Assembly: GCA_003543245.1 (NCBI GenBank)
Contig: DPJB01000031.1
Location: 24,003 to 34,114, forward strand
DNA: 10,112 nucleotides
DNA from: Moraxellaceae bacterium
Lineage (GTDB): Bacteria > Pseudomonadota > Gammaproteobacteria > Pseudomonadales > Moraxellaceae
Direction of reading: 5' to 3'
The translations under genes were made by a program, and so were the position numbers. The notes under the pieces were generated by a model. That model did no database searches, was not told the DNA's origin, and was given only the letters and a program-made list of their open reading frames with translations. Shown here in pieces: positions 1-7,580 of the stretch. The number at the start of each line of letters is the position of its first letter. Position 1 is the stretch's first letter.

Positions 1-78
1 TTGCCGGCACTGGGTTTGCCGGCCCCGATCAAGCAACTGTTGAGCGAGCTGGCTGCTCGCGAACGAGGTAAGTCATGA
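1..78 (+). CDS. mutY: A/G-specific adenine glycosylase MutY, C-terminal end only (partial)
   Basis: Frame 1 is open from the first base and ends at TGA (76-78), giving 25 residues beginning LPALGLPAPIKQLL. The segment 'GLPAPIKQLL' resembles the extreme C-terminus of MutY, where a Pro-x-x-(K/R)-x-L-L element closes the NUDT1-like domain. MutY removes adenine mispaired with 8-oxoguanine in base-excision repair. The catalytic domain and the 4Fe-4S cluster cysteines lie outside the window, so the call rests mainly on this tail and on the ATGA overlap with yggX; mutY-yggX is a well-known gammaproteobacterial gene pair. The overlap implies translational coupling in one operon. Confidence 0.75.
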   Translation: MPALGLPAPIKQLLSELAARERGKS

Positions 79-368
79 GTCGTATGGTGATGTGTCGCAA
101 GCTTAAGCAGGAACTCGAAGGTCTGGCATTTGCACCCTTCCCCGGCCCCGTTGGCCAGCAGATTTTTGAAACGGTGTCGAAGGACGCCTGGCAGCAGTGG
201 CTGAAAGAACAGACCATGATCATCAACGAGAACCGTCTCAACGTGATGGACCCGCAGGCACAGAAATTCCTGGCGGAGCAGCGTGAAAAGTTTCTCGATA
301 ACCTGGATTACGAACGCGCCAAGGGCTGGGTGCCGGAAAAACCTGATTCCGGCGTGATTTCGTCATAA
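75..368 (+). CDS. yggX: Fe(2+)-trafficking / oxidative-damage protection protein YggX
   Basis: A 97-residue protein matching the YggX family in length (E. coli about 91 residues) and pattern. It opens with the typical MSR-x-V-x-C-R-K-x-K start carrying Cys7, then F-P-G-P-x-G-x-x-I, 'SKDAWQQWLKEQTMIINE', the N-R-L-N-x-M-D motif, and a G-W-V-P-E tail. YggX is a small cytosolic protein linked to iron handling and protection of Fe-S clusters from superoxide; Cys7 is the residue tied to its redox behaviour. The ATG at 75 overlaps the mutY stop as ATGA. An SD-like CGAGG at 64-68 sits 6 nt upstream inside mutY, so the start is secure. There is no hairpin directly after the stop, so some read-through toward metY is possible. 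Confidence 0.95.
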   Translation: MSRMVMCRKLKQELEGLAFAPFPGPVGQQIFETVSKDAWQQWLKEQTMIINENRLNVMDPQAQKFLAEQREKFLDNLDYERAKGWVPEKPDSGVISS

Positions 369-400
369 GGATATGAGGATTGGTTCCTTTCAGGTTTGAG

Positions 401-429
401 TTGCGATTGGAAGAATGGATGCTTGGAAT
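401..429 (+). promoter_or_regulatory. Candidate sigma-70 promoter for metY (weak)
   Basis: TTGCGA (401-406) and TGGAAT (424-429) are separated by 17 nt, each matching the consensus hexamers at four of six positions. Transcription would start near 436, just ahead of the AAAGGA Shine-Dalgarno at 438-443, leaving a very short leader. The whole yggX-metY gap is 85 bp. I see no MetJ box (AGACGTCT-type), and the gap is too short for a SAM-I riboswitch, so sulfur-responsive control is not evident here. Confidence 0.3.
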
Positions 430-453
430 GCTCGTCAAAAGGAAAATGTCGCA

Positions 454-1731
454 ATGAAAATCGAAACACTCGCCGTACATGCCGGCTACTCGCCTGATCC
501 CGCCACCAAGTCCGTGGCGGTGCCGATTTACCAGACGGTGGCTTACGCCTTCGACAGTGCGCAGCATGGCGCCGATCTGTTCGATCTGAAAGTTGCGGGC
601 AATATCTACACCCGCATCACCAATCCCACCAATGACGTGCTGGAAAAGCGTCTGGCCGCCCTGCACGGTGGCATTGCAGCGCTGGCCCTGGCCTCTGGTC
701 AGGCCGCTATTACCTATGCCATCCAGACCATCGCCGAAGCTGGCGACAATATCGTGGCCTCATCCACACTCTATGGCGGCACCTACAATCTGTTTGCCCA
801 CACTTTTCCGCAATTCGGTATCGAAACCCGCTTTGCCGATTACAAGGACCCGTCCTCGTTCGCCAGGCTGATCGACGACAAGACCAAGGCGGTTTACATC
901 GAGACCATCGGCAATCCGCTGGGCAATATTGCGGATATCGAGGCGCTGGCAAAAGTTGCGCATGAACATGGCGTGCCGCTGATTGTGGACAACACCGTGG
1001 CATCGCCCTATCTCACTCGCCCCATCGAGCATGGTGCGGATATTGTGGTGGAGTCGCTCACCAAGTATCTCGGTGGCCATGGCAACTCCATTGGTGGTGC
1101 GATCATTGATTCCGGCAAGTTTGACTGGAAGGCAAATGCCAAACGTTTCCGTCGCCTGAACGAGCCTGATGTGTCCTATCACGGCGTGGTCTACACAGAT
1201 GCACTGGGCCCTGCCGCCTATATCGGCCGTGCCCGCGTGGTGCCGTTGCGCAACATGGGTGCCTGCCTTGCCCCTATCAATTCCTTCCTGATCCTGCAGG
1301 GTATCGAGACACTGGCGCTGCGTATGGACCGCATTGTGGAGAATACGCAAAAGGTGGCGCAGGCACTCCGCCAGCATCCGGATGTAACCTGGGTGAATTA
1401 CGCCGGTCTGCCGGATCACCCGGAACATGCGCTGGCAAAGAAATACGTGCGCGGCAGCGGCTCGGGCCTGCTGACGTTCGGCCTGAAGGGTGGCCGTGCC
1501 GCCGGCGAGAAGTTCCTCGATGCGCTGCAGTTGTTCACGCGCCTGGTGAATATTGGTGACGTGCGCTCACTCGCCACGCACCCCGCCTCTACCACGCATC
1601 GCCAGCTGTCTCCGGCCGAACTGGAGAAAGCCGGCGTGAAGGAGGAGACCGTGCGTTTGTGCGTGGGCATCGAGCACATTGATGACATTCTCGCCGACCT
1701 TAACCAGGCACTGGTCGCCAGTCAGCAATAA
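454..1731 (+). CDS. metY: O-acetylhomoserine sulfhydrylase / aminocarboxypropyltransferase (homocysteine synthase)
   Basis: A PLP-dependent enzyme of the Cys/Met metabolism family. It converts O-acetyl-L-homoserine plus sulfide into L-homocysteine and acetate, the direct-sulfhydrylation route to methionine, in the cytosol. At 425 residues it has the length typical of MetY rather than the shorter MetB/MetC/MetZ (about 380-400). Visible family marks are the N-terminal 'TLAVHAGYSPDP', 'PIYQTVAYAFD', 'YTRITNPT', the PLP-ring Asp179 in IVDNTVASP, and Lys204 in ESLTKYLGGHG, which forms the Schiff base. The C-terminal half ends in 'SLATHPASTTHRQLSP', the usual substrate-loop region. An in-frame ATG at 415 would add 13 residues but has GGAAG only 1 nt away. 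ATG 454 has AAAGGA 10 nt upstream and gives the conserved M-K-I-E-T-L-A-V-H start, so I chose 454. The gene ends at a strong terminator. Confidence 0.95.
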   Translation: MKIETLAVHAGYSPDPATKSVAVPIYQTVAYAFDSAQHGADLFDLKVAGNIYTRITNPTNDVLEKRLAALHGGIAALALASGQAAITYAIQTIAEAGDNIVASSTLYGGTYNLFAHTFPQFGIETRFADYKDPSSFARLIDDKTKAVYIETIGNPLGNIADIEALAKVAHEHGVPLIVDNTVASPYLTRPIEHGADIVVESLTKYLGGHGNSIGGAIIDSGKFDWKANAKRFRRLNEPDVSYHGVVYTDALGPAAYIGRARVVPLRNMGACLAPINSFLILQGIETLALRMDRIVENTQKVAQALRQHPDVTWVNYAGLPDHPEHALAKKYVRGSGSGLLTFGLKGGRAAGEKFLDALQLFTRLVNIGDVRSLATHPASTTHRQLSPAELEKAGVKEETVRLCVGIEHIDDILADLNQALVASQQ

Positions 1732-1740
1732 GCATTTTTC

Positions 1741-1782
1741 AGCCAATAAAAAACCCGCCTTCCGGCGGGTTTTTTATTGGCT
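1741..1782. terminator. Bidirectional Rho-independent terminator between metY and typA
   Basis: A perfect 19-bp inverted repeat (arms 1741-1759 and 1764-1782) with a TTCC loop. The GC core CCCGCC/GGCGGG is flanked by six A on the left and six T on the right, so it presents a hairpin plus T-tract on both strands. It starts 9 nt after the metY stop and lies 10 nt downstream of the typA stop on the minus strand, serving both convergent genes. Confidence 0.95.
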
Positions 1783-1792
1783 CACAAGGCGA

Positions 1793-3625
1793 TCAGCCGC
1801 GGCTGTTGCGCTTGCGCTCGCTTTCGGTGAGGAAGCGCTTGCGCAGGCGGATAGTCTGCGGTGTCACTTCAACCAGTTCGTCGTCTTCAACGAATTCCAG
1901 TGCCTGTTCCAGCGTCATCTTGATGTGCGGGATCAGGGTCAGGGCTTCGTCAGTGCCGGAGGCGCGCACGTTGGTAAGCTGCTTGGCCTTGGTGGGGTTA
2001 ACCACCATGTCGTCGCCACGCGAGTTCTGGCCAACGATCATGCCTTCGTACACTTCAGTCTGCGGGCCGACAAAGAGACGACCGCGATCCTGCAGGTAGA
2101 ACAGGCCATAACCGAGCGTGGTGCCCTGTGTCATGGAGACCAGCACGCCGTTGCTGCGCTTGCCCATGCTGGTGGACTTCACCGGACCGTAGTGCGAGAA
2201 GCTGGCAGTCATGATGCCGGTGCCGGAGGTCAGGGTGAGGAACAGGGAACGGAAACCGATCAGGCCGCGTGACGGTACAACGGCTTCGATACGGGTACGG
2301 CCCTTGCCGTCGAGGATCATGTTGGTCATTTCGCCCTTGCGGTGACCAAGCTGTTCCATCACGGCGCCCTGATGCTGATCTTCGATATCGAAAATCACGT
2401 CTTCAAACGGCTCCATCTTCACGCCATCAACTTCTTTCATGATGACTTCAGGACGCGACACGCCCATTTCGAAGCCTTCACGACGCATGCCTTCGATCAG
2501 CACGGACAGATGGAGTTCGCCACGACCGGAAACCTTGAACTTGTCCGGGGAGTCTGTCTGCTCAACGCGCAGGGCGACGTTGTGGATCAGTTCCTTGTCC
2601 AGACGGTCCTTGATGTTACGGGTGGTCACGTACTTGCCTTCGCGGCCGGCGAACGGGGAGTTGTTCACCTGGAAAGTCATGCTCACGGTGGGCTCATCAA
2701 CCGACAGCGGCTTCATGGCCTCTACCTGCTGCGGATCGCAGATGGTGTCGGAGATCTGCAGGCCTTCCATGCCGGTCACGCAAACGATGTCGCCTGCTTC
2801 TGCTTCCGGCACTTCGATACGGGTCAGACCGTGGTAGCCCATGATCTGCAGCACACGGCCGTTACGCTTCTTGCCTTCGCGGTCGATGATGGTGACGTTG
2901 GTGTTGGTCTTGACGCGGCCACGGGCAATACGGCCGATACCGATAACGCCGACGTAGCTGTTGTAGTCCAGCGAGGAAACCTGCATCTGGAATGGGCCGT
3001 CCTTGTCCACCACCGGCTCGGCAACGCGATCAACGATGGTTTCAAACAGCGGGGTCATGTCAGGGGCCAGCTTGCCCAGTTCCAGACCGGCAATGCCGTT
3101 CAGGCCGGAACCATAGACAATCGGGAAGTCCAGCTGCTCATCGGTGGCACCGAGCTTGTCGAACAGGTCGAACACCTGGTCCACTACCCAGTCCGGACGC
3201 GCGCTGGGACGGTCAACCTTGTTGATCACAACGATGGGCTTGAGGCCCTGGGCAAACGCCTTCATGGTCACGAAGCGGGTCTGTGGCATGGGGCCGTCGA
3301 CAGCATCGACCAGCAGCAGCACGGAATCGACCATGGACAGCACGCGCTCCACTTCACCGCCGAAGTCGGCGTGGCCGGGGGTATCGACGATGTTGATGCG
3401 GAAATCGCTACCGGTACGCTTGTCGTGCCAGGTGATGGCGGTGTTCTTGGCCAGAATCGTGATGCCGCGTTCCTTTTCCTGGTCATTCGAGTCCATCACG
3501 CGTTCGATTTCGCCCGAGCGCTCGCCGAGGGTGCCGGACTGCTGCAGAAGCTTGTCGACGAGGGTGGTCTTGCCATGGTCAACGTGGGCGATAATGGCAA
3601 TGTTGCGGATGTTCTGGATGGACAC
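1793..3625 (-). CDS. typA: Ribosome-associated translational GTPase TypA/BipA
   Basis: 610 residues, the expected family length (E. coli about 607). The GTPase domain carries G1 AHVDHGKT (13-20), the switch-I Thr56 in ERGITI, G3 DTPGH (81-85) and G4 NKVD (135-138). The G5 region reads GSGLNG (172-177), with Gly where many gamma members have Ala (SAL), a mild variation. Then follow a beta-barrel domain II (about 205-290), EF-G-like domains III and V, and the TypA-specific C-terminal domain starting near 'SHYGPVKSTSMGKRSNG'. BipA binds 70S ribosomes near the A site and supports 50S assembly and growth in cold or stress. The start codon is GTG (CAC on the plus strand at 3623-3625); homologues begin at the same point before L/I-R-N-I-A-I-I-A-H. 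No clear Shine-Dalgarno precedes it. It is transcribed toward metY and is probably monocistronic. Confidence 0.97.
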   Translation of the reverse strand: MSIQNIRNIAIIAHVDHGKTTLVDKLLQQSGTLGERSGEIERVMDSNDQEKERGITILAKNTAITWHDKRTGSDFRINIVDTPGHADFGGEVERVLSMVDSVLLLVDAVDGPMPQTRFVTMKAFAQGLKPIVVINKVDRPSARPDWVVDQVFDLFDKLGATDEQLDFPIVYGSGLNGIAGLELGKLAPDMTPLFETIVDRVAEPVVDKDGPFQMQVSSLDYNSYVGVIGIGRIARGRVKTNTNVTIIDREGKKRNGRVLQIMGYHGLTRIEVPEAEAGDIVCVTGMEGLQISDTICDPQQVEAMKPLSVDEPTVSMTFQVNNSPFAGREGKYVTTRNIKDRLDKELIHNVALRVEQTDSPDKFKVSGRGELHLSVLIEGMRREGFEMGVSRPEVIMKEVDGVKMEPFEDVIFDIEDQHQGAVMEQLGHRKGEMTNMILDGKGRTRIEAVVPSRGLIGFRSLFLTLTSGTGIMTASFSHYGPVKSTSMGKRSNGVLVSMTQGTTLGYGLFYLQDRGRLFVGPQTEVYEGMIVGQNSRGDDMVVNPTKAKQLTNVRASGTDEALTLIPHIKMTLEQALEFVEDDELVEVTPQTIRLRKRFLTESERKRNSRG

Positions 3626-3660
3626 AATGACACCGGTGGCTGGTCAAAATTTGGGCGCGG

Positions 3661-3687
3661 AGTATACCCCAGACCTGGCCTTGTCCA
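3661..3687 (-). promoter_or_regulatory. Candidate sigma-70 promoter for typA
   Basis: Read on the minus strand, TGGACA (plus 3682-3687, five of six matches to the -35 consensus) is followed after 15 nt by TATACT (plus 3661-3666, five of six to the -10 consensus). The spacer is shorter than the ideal 17 nt. Transcription would begin near 3654, giving a leader of about 28 nt before the GTG at 3625. A short dyad CTGTC-A-GACAG lies just upstream at 3707-3717. Confidence 0.45.
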
Positions 3688-3760
3688 GAAGAGAAATACA
3701 CGTTTTCTGTCAGACAGTCGCTTGAGTGCACCCTGTTGGTGCGGTTTTGGCGGGGGATGC

Positions 3761-3793
3761 TGCAAAAACAAAGGCCACCCGAGGGTGGCCTTT
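3761..3793 (-). terminator. Rho-independent terminator of the OmpA-family gene
   Basis: Inverted repeat AAAGGCCACCC (3770-3780) and GGGTGGCCTTT (3783-3793), about 10 bp of stem with a tight loop. On the minus strand it is followed by TTTGTTTTTG (plus-strand A-rich tract from 3763). It lies 28 nt downstream of the OmpA-family stop and is oriented to end that transcript before typA. Confidence 0.9.
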
Positions 3794-3821
3794 GCTGGTC
3801 AAGCAGGTATGAACGAGAAGA

Positions 3822-5015
3822 TTACTTCGTCATGACCTTGGTTGCTTCACCGCTGACCACGGCGATCACGCGGCGGTTTTCGGCGCGACCTTCTTTGGTC
3901 TTGTTGTCGGCCACAGGCTGGCTGGAGCCATAACCGGTAGCAGTGACGCGGGCAGCATCGACACCAAAGTCAGACACCAGCACGTTCTTGACGGCATCGG
4001 CACGGGCCTGCGACAGCTTGTCGTTGGAGGCTTTCTTGCCGCTGGAGTCGGTGTGACCCTGGATTTCGACCTTGGTCGACGGGTACTGCTTCAGCAGTGA
4101 GGCAACCCGCTCGATTTCGGCCTTGTCTTCAGCGCGGACTACCGCTGCGCCGGACGCGAAGTTGACCTTCAGTTCCATGCTGATGGCTTCGGTCAGGGTC
4201 TTGTCGCAACCGGTTTCATCAACAACAACACTTTCGGCAGTGGTCGGGCACTTGTCGCTGATGTCAGCCACGCCATCCTGGTCGCCATCGAGCGGGCAGC
4301 CATCGGCATCAACCTGTACGCCGGCAGGGGTGTCGGCGCACTTGTCGGCAACGTCGGCTACGCCGTCCTTGTCAGCATCAACAATGGCGGCAACTGCGGC
4401 CACGGCTGCCACTTCTTCAACCGGAGCCTGTTCCGGCTCTGGCTGCTGCTGCGGTTCGGTAGTGGCTTCATCGGACTTGTTGCCTGGCGAGAACTCGAGG
4501 CCGAGCATGGCTACGGCATCATTCAGGTCTTCATCGCTGTTATAGACTTCGCGGGCTTCCATGCGGAGCGCGACCTTGTCGGTGAAGCGGTAGAAGGCAC
4601 CCAGGCCGCCATTCACGATGGTGTCGGTGATGGTGTTGTCGCCGGCAGGCTTCAGACGGCCCTCACCCACACCCAGCAGCAGGTAAGGGGAGAACTTGCC
4701 GTCGGCATTGAACGTGTAATAACCGTCCAGGCTCAGACGGTCGGCACGAATGTCGCCGTTGTTGGCTTCCAGTTCGGTTTCGGTACGGGCGAAGTGGGCT
4801 TCCAGGCCAATGGCCGGAGTGAAACGGAAGCCCAGCGACAGGCCGTAGCCTTCCTTGTCTTCTACATCGGGAGCAATGGCGAAGCCAGAGATCTGCTCAA
4901 CCGTTTGTGCATCAAACGACTGGTAGGTGGCGAACGGTGTGAATGTGATTTCTGCCTGGGACACAGCGGCCATGGGGGCCAGCAGCACGGCAAGTGCAAG
5001 ACGGTTGAGCTTCAT
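3822..5015 (-). CDS. ompA: OmpA-family outer-membrane protein with TSP3-type calcium repeats
   Basis: 397 residues from ATG at 5015, preceded by GGAGGA 9 nt upstream. A longer in-frame start exists at 5108, but it would bury the signal peptide behind 31 residues. Order: Sec signal peptide (1-21, cleavage likely after V-S-Q-A); an N-terminal 8-strand beta-barrel (about 22-176) with alternating aromatic strands; a Glu/Gln/Pro-rich linker (about 182-202) and an Ala/Val stretch; two thrombospondin type 3-like acidic repeats (DADKDGVADVADKC at 213-226, DGDQDGVADISDKC at 243-256) with paired cysteines 226, 240, 256 and 270; then the OmpA C-terminal peptidoglycan-binding domain (about 280-390). The domain shows Asp323 in G-H-T-D-S-S-G and Arg338 in LSQARA, the pair that contacts diaminopimelate in this family. 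The role is anchoring the outer membrane to peptidoglycan, perhaps with slow-porin activity. It is related in architecture to Pseudomonas OprF; the symbol names the family, not strict orthology. Confidence 0.93.
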   Translation of the reverse strand: MKLNRLALAVLLAPMAAVSQAEITFTPFATYQSFDAQTVEQISGFAIAPDVEDKEGYGLSLGFRFTPAIGLEAHFARTETELEANNGDIRADRLSLDGYYTFNADGKFSPYLLLGVGEGRLKPAGDNTITDTIVNGGLGAFYRFTDKVALRMEAREVYNSDEDLNDAVAMLGLEFSPGNKSDEATTEPQQQPEPEQAPVEEVAAVAAVAAIVDADKDGVADVADKCADTPAGVQVDADGCPLDGDQDGVADISDKCPTTAESVVVDETGCDKTLTEAISMELKVNFASGAAVVRAEDKAEIERVASLLKQYPSTKVEIQGHTDSSGKKASNDKLSQARADAVKNVLVSDFGVDAARVTATGYGSSQPVADNKTKEGRAENRRVIAVVSGEATKVMTK

Positions 5016-5272
5016 GGTGGGGTTTCCTCCCGAGAGATTCCTGAGTAATCCAGACAAGTGTAGGCGCCGCCACAATACCCGCAAGTGATACGGGTCAATC
5101 AAGGACAATCAGGGCGTGCGGTACCCCGTCCGGAGACGAGCCAACTTAAGCGCAGCGGGTCACTCGGTCAAGCTCTGAATTGTTGTGCTGTTTTGTGGTT
5201 AAGTCATTGTCTTTAATATGGATTGGGGGTAGCGGCCGGCACTGTTACACTTGCCAGCCGAGGAGAGGCTTC
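5016..5272. promoter_or_regulatory. Divergent promoter region between ompA-family gene and hslO
   Basis: 257 bp without a gene, which must hold promoters for both directions. Toward ompA (minus strand) TTGACC and TATTGT occur with a 15-nt spacer in the 5067-5095 area, and a TACACT lies nearer the gene; neither is convincing. Toward hslO, TAATAT at 5214-5219 and TACACT at 5246-5251 (with TTGGGG at 5223-5228, 17-nt spacer) are weak candidates. I see no clear heat-shock sigma-32 pair (CTTGAA-type with CCCCAT-type) despite hslO being heat-inducible in E. coli. Shine-Dalgarno sites are GGAGGA (minus, 5025-5030) and AGGAG (plus, 5261-5265). Confidence 0.4.
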
Positions 5273-6148
5273 ATGACTGACTTTATCCAGCGATTCCATT
5301 TCAGCGACAGCCCGGTACGTGGCGAGGTTGTGCAACTGGCCGAGACGGTGACGGCCGTGCTGAATCGTCACGTCTATCCCGAGCGGGTGCAGTCACTTCT
5401 GGGTGAGGCGGCAGCGGCAGCGGTGCTGCTGGCCTCTACACTTAAGTTTGAAGGATCGCTGATCCTGCAGGTGCGTGGTGGTGGCCCGCTGGAGACCCTG
5501 ATGGTGGAGTGCAATCACCGTCTGGAAGTGCGCGCCATTGCCCAGGTGGGTGAGAGCTGGAGCGAGCAGGCGGAGTATTTGTCGTTGTCGGCGCTGTTCG
5601 GCAACGGCCAGCTTGCCATCACCATCGATCCCGAGAAAGGCGAGCGCTATCAGGGCATTGTGCCGCTGGATGCGCCAACGCTGGCAGGTTGTCTTGAACA
5701 TTACTTTGACCAGTCCGAACAGTTGCCCACGCGTATCTGGCTGGCTGCTGGCGACGATGCGGCGGCCGGGATGCTGTTGCAGGTGTTGCCCGGACATGAC
5801 GAAGGTGATGATGCGGACATCTGGCCGCGCCTGCAGCAACTGACAGACACGGTAAAGCCGGATGAACTGCTGGACTTGCCGGTGAACGAATTGCTCTATC
5901 GCCTTTATAACGAAGAGCAGGTGGAACTGCATGAAGCAAATGATGTCTGCTTTCGCTGCAATTGCTCGCGCGAGCGTACGGAGCGCGTGCTGGTGTCACT
6001 CGGCGAGGCCGAGCTGAACGATATTCTGGCGGAGCAGGGCGTGATTGATATCACCTGCCAGTTTTGCAACCAGCAATACAGTTTTGATGCGATTGATGTG
6101 GCGCAGATGATGCGCGGTGGCGCTGGCAGTTCGGGCCGGCTGCATTGA
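5273..6148 (+). CDS. hslO: Redox-regulated molecular chaperone Hsp33
   Basis: 291 residues, essentially the E. coli length (292). Hsp33 is a cytosolic holdase that stays off while a zinc ion is held by four cysteines, and switches on when oxidants plus heat or bleach form disulfides and release the zinc. The cysteines are present: Cys229-x-Cys231, 30 residues, then Cys262-x-x-Cys265, fitting CXC-X27-32-CXXC, within 'CNCSRERTERVL' and TCQFC. An extra Cys226 precedes the motif. The N-terminal core has the family GE-x-V-x-L region and 'GEAAAAAVLLASTLKFEGSL'. A start at 5180 in frame would add 31 non-family residues; ATG 5273 has AGGAG 7 nt upstream and the M-x-D-x-(I/L)-Q-R-F start, so it is preferred. 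It is convergent with the envZ-like gene and ends at a shared terminator. Confidence 0.97.
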   Translation: MTDFIQRFHFSDSPVRGEVVQLAETVTAVLNRHVYPERVQSLLGEAAAAAVLLASTLKFEGSLILQVRGGGPLETLMVECNHRLEVRAIAQVGESWSEQAEYLSLSALFGNGQLAITIDPEKGERYQGIVPLDAPTLAGCLEHYFDQSEQLPTRIWLAAGDDAAAGMLLQVLPGHDEGDDADIWPRLQQLTDTVKPDELLDLPVNELLYRLYNEEQVELHEANDVCFRCNCSRERTERVLVSLGEAELNDILAEQGVIDITCQFCNQQYSFDAIDVAQMMRGGAGSSGRLH

Positions 6149-6166
6149 GTGGTCCTGATTTTCTGA

Positions 6167-6203
6167 CATAAAAAAACCGGCATCATGTGCCGGTTTTTTT
6201 ATG
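6167..6203. terminator. Bidirectional Rho-independent terminator between hslO and envZ
   Basis: Perfect 16-bp inverted repeat (arms 6167-6182 and 6188-6203) with a 5-nt loop. The core ACCGGCA/TGCCGGT is bordered by seven A and seven T, so it works on both strands. It lies 18 nt after the hslO stop and 3 nt from the envZ stop codon. Confidence 0.95.
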
Positions 6204-6206
6204 GGG

Positions 6207-7547
6207 TCAGGCCCGGCCCGGGCGCCGGTTGGTGGGCAGGGTAATGACGACCTCCAGTCCGCCTTCCGGATGGTTGTGAATATCCAGCAGGCCGTTATGC
6301 ATGCGCACGATGCGGGCCACGATGGCAAGACCGAGTCCTGATCCTTGCGTAGTGCGTGCGGTTTCCCCGCGCACGAACGGCTGCAGCAGGTTGGGCAGGT
6401 CGGCTTCATTGATGCCTGGGCCATGATCGCGCATGGTGAGGATGACGGATTTGTCACCGGCACTTGTGCGGATATGCAGCGGCGACTTGCTGTAATGCAG
6501 GGCGTTGCTGATCAGGTTGTCCAGCATGCGTTTGAGAGACAGGCGCTTCATGAAAATGTTTGGCACCTGGCCCGGCACAAAATCGATTTCACCCTGATGC
6601 GAAAACTGCGCCACCATCTCCGACACCAGCATGTCGAGGCAGGCTTCTTCCACTTCTTCATCAGAGCCGTCACGCATGTAGGCGATGAACTGGTCGATGA
6701 TGGCGTCCATGTCGTGGATATCCAGCACCATGCCTTCGGCGAGATCCTTTTCCTTCATCATCTCGGCGGTAAGGCGCAGGCGGGTGAGCGGTGTGCGCAA
6801 GTCGTGGGAAATGCCGGCCAGCATGAAGGCGCGATCTTTTGCAGCTTGCTGGATTTCACGTGTCATCTGGTTGAAGGCACGGTTCACGGCGCGAATTTCC
6901 ATGGGGCCGCTCTGGGTTTCCAGCATGGTGGAGTGCTGTCCCTTGCCAACGCGCAAGGCGGCAAGCTGCAGTCGCTTGAGTGGCCGGTTGAGCTGACGCA
7001 CCAGAATGACAATGGCGGCGAGGGCGAGCAGTGGCACGCCGACAATCCAGGCAATGATGATCCATGGATTGTATTGGGCAAAGAACAGCAGCGGCTCGCG
7101 TACCCACACATCCTTCATGGACGGCACATAAATCCAGAACACGGGCTTGGGTTTGAACTTGAAGTACACCTCGATGGGTTCGTTCAGTTCCTGGCTGAGC
7201 TGCCGTTCGATGATGGTGGTGAAGATTTCCACAAACGGTTTGTCGACGACGCGAGGAAACTCTGATTGTTCGCGCACTATCTCGATGCCGGTGGCCTTCT
7301 TGACCCAGGCGTGCATTTCCAGTGACTGCACGTCGGTGGCGGCTTTCTTCTCTGCATCGCGCAGCAGGTCTATGTGCACGGCAGCGTAGTGCGCATGCTG
7401 GCGCAGCTCGGGCAGATAGAGATTGGTCCAGAAAAAGGCAATGGACAGGTACTGGGTAATGATCAGCACGATGCCGATAAGCAGGGTGGTGCGCCACACG
7501 GTGGAGCGGGGCTTGAGGCGGCTGAACAGTTTGTTGAGACGGATCAC
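6207..7547 (-). CDS. envZ: EnvZ/AmgS-type membrane sensor histidine kinase
   Basis: 446 residues: TM1 (about 20-41), a periplasmic domain of roughly 115 residues, TM2 (about 161-184), HAMP (about 185-238), DHp with His248 in AGISHDLRTPLTRLRL, and a HATPase domain. The latter has an N-box near Asn344/Asn348 (LDNLISNALHY), G1 DHGPGI (374-379) and G2 GSGLGLAI (402-409). All catalytic boxes are intact. The layout and SHDLRTPLTR H-box match EnvZ. It phosphorylates the OmpR-like regulator encoded just upstream (33-bp gap, same strand, one operon). The signal is inferred only: EnvZ responds to osmolarity, while the Pseudomonas relative AmgS, also near hslO, responds to envelope stress. The predicted start is GTG at 7547 with no clear Shine-Dalgarno, so the start is less certain than the rest. 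Confidence 0.92.
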   Translation of the reverse strand: MIRLNKLFSRLKPRSTVWRTTLLIGIVLIITQYLSIAFFWTNLYLPELRQHAHYAAVHIDLLRDAEKKAATDVQSLEMHAWVKKATGIEIVREQSEFPRVVDKPFVEIFTTIIERQLSQELNEPIEVYFKFKPKPVFWIYVPSMKDVWVREPLLFFAQYNPWIIIAWIVGVPLLALAAIVILVRQLNRPLKRLQLAALRVGKGQHSTMLETQSGPMEIRAVNRAFNQMTREIQQAAKDRAFMLAGISHDLRTPLTRLRLTAEMMKEKDLAEGMVLDIHDMDAIIDQFIAYMRDGSDEEVEEACLDMLVSEMVAQFSHQGEIDFVPGQVPNIFMKRLSLKRMLDNLISNALHYSKSPLHIRTSAGDKSVILTMRDHGPGINEADLPNLLQPFVRGETARTTQGSGLGLAIVARIVRMHNGLLDIHNHPEGGLEVVITLPTNRRPGRA

Positions 7548-7580
7548 ATCGGGACTCGGTAAGCAGACATTAAAAACAGG

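Noticed and set aside
369..453. Possible SAM riboswitch or MetJ operator ahead of metY
   Set aside because: The gap is only 85 bp, shows no multi-stem structure and no AGACGTCT-like boxes.
415..453. Upstream in-frame ATG for metY at 415
   Set aside because: Its purine-rich GGAAG sits 1 nt from the ATG, and the added 13 residues are not typical of the family start; ATG 454 has better spacing.
760..1428. A 222-codon minus-strand frame inside metY
   Set aside because: Antisense shadow of a clear PLP enzyme; no recognisable motif.
1639..1653. AAGGAGGAG followed by GTG inside metY, resembling an internal ribosome site and start
   Set aside because: It encodes conserved-frame Lys-Glu-Glu near the metY C-terminus, and an internal start would give only about 27 residues.
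2342..3835. A 497-codon open frame on the plus strand, antisense to typA
   Set aside because: It lies almost wholly opposite typA, whose GTPase motifs are unmistakable. The translation is a His/Val/Gly/Asp-rich shadow with no recognisable domain, a common effect of biased codon use that avoids TTA, CTA and TCA on the sense strand.
5239..5256. GGCAC...TTGC upstream of hslO, resembling a sigma-54 promoter
   Set aside because: The GG to GC spacing is 13 nt rather than the required 10.
6345..7265. A 306-codon plus-strand frame opposite envZ
   Set aside because: A shadow of envZ; no domain, no ribosome site, composition typical of an antisense frame.
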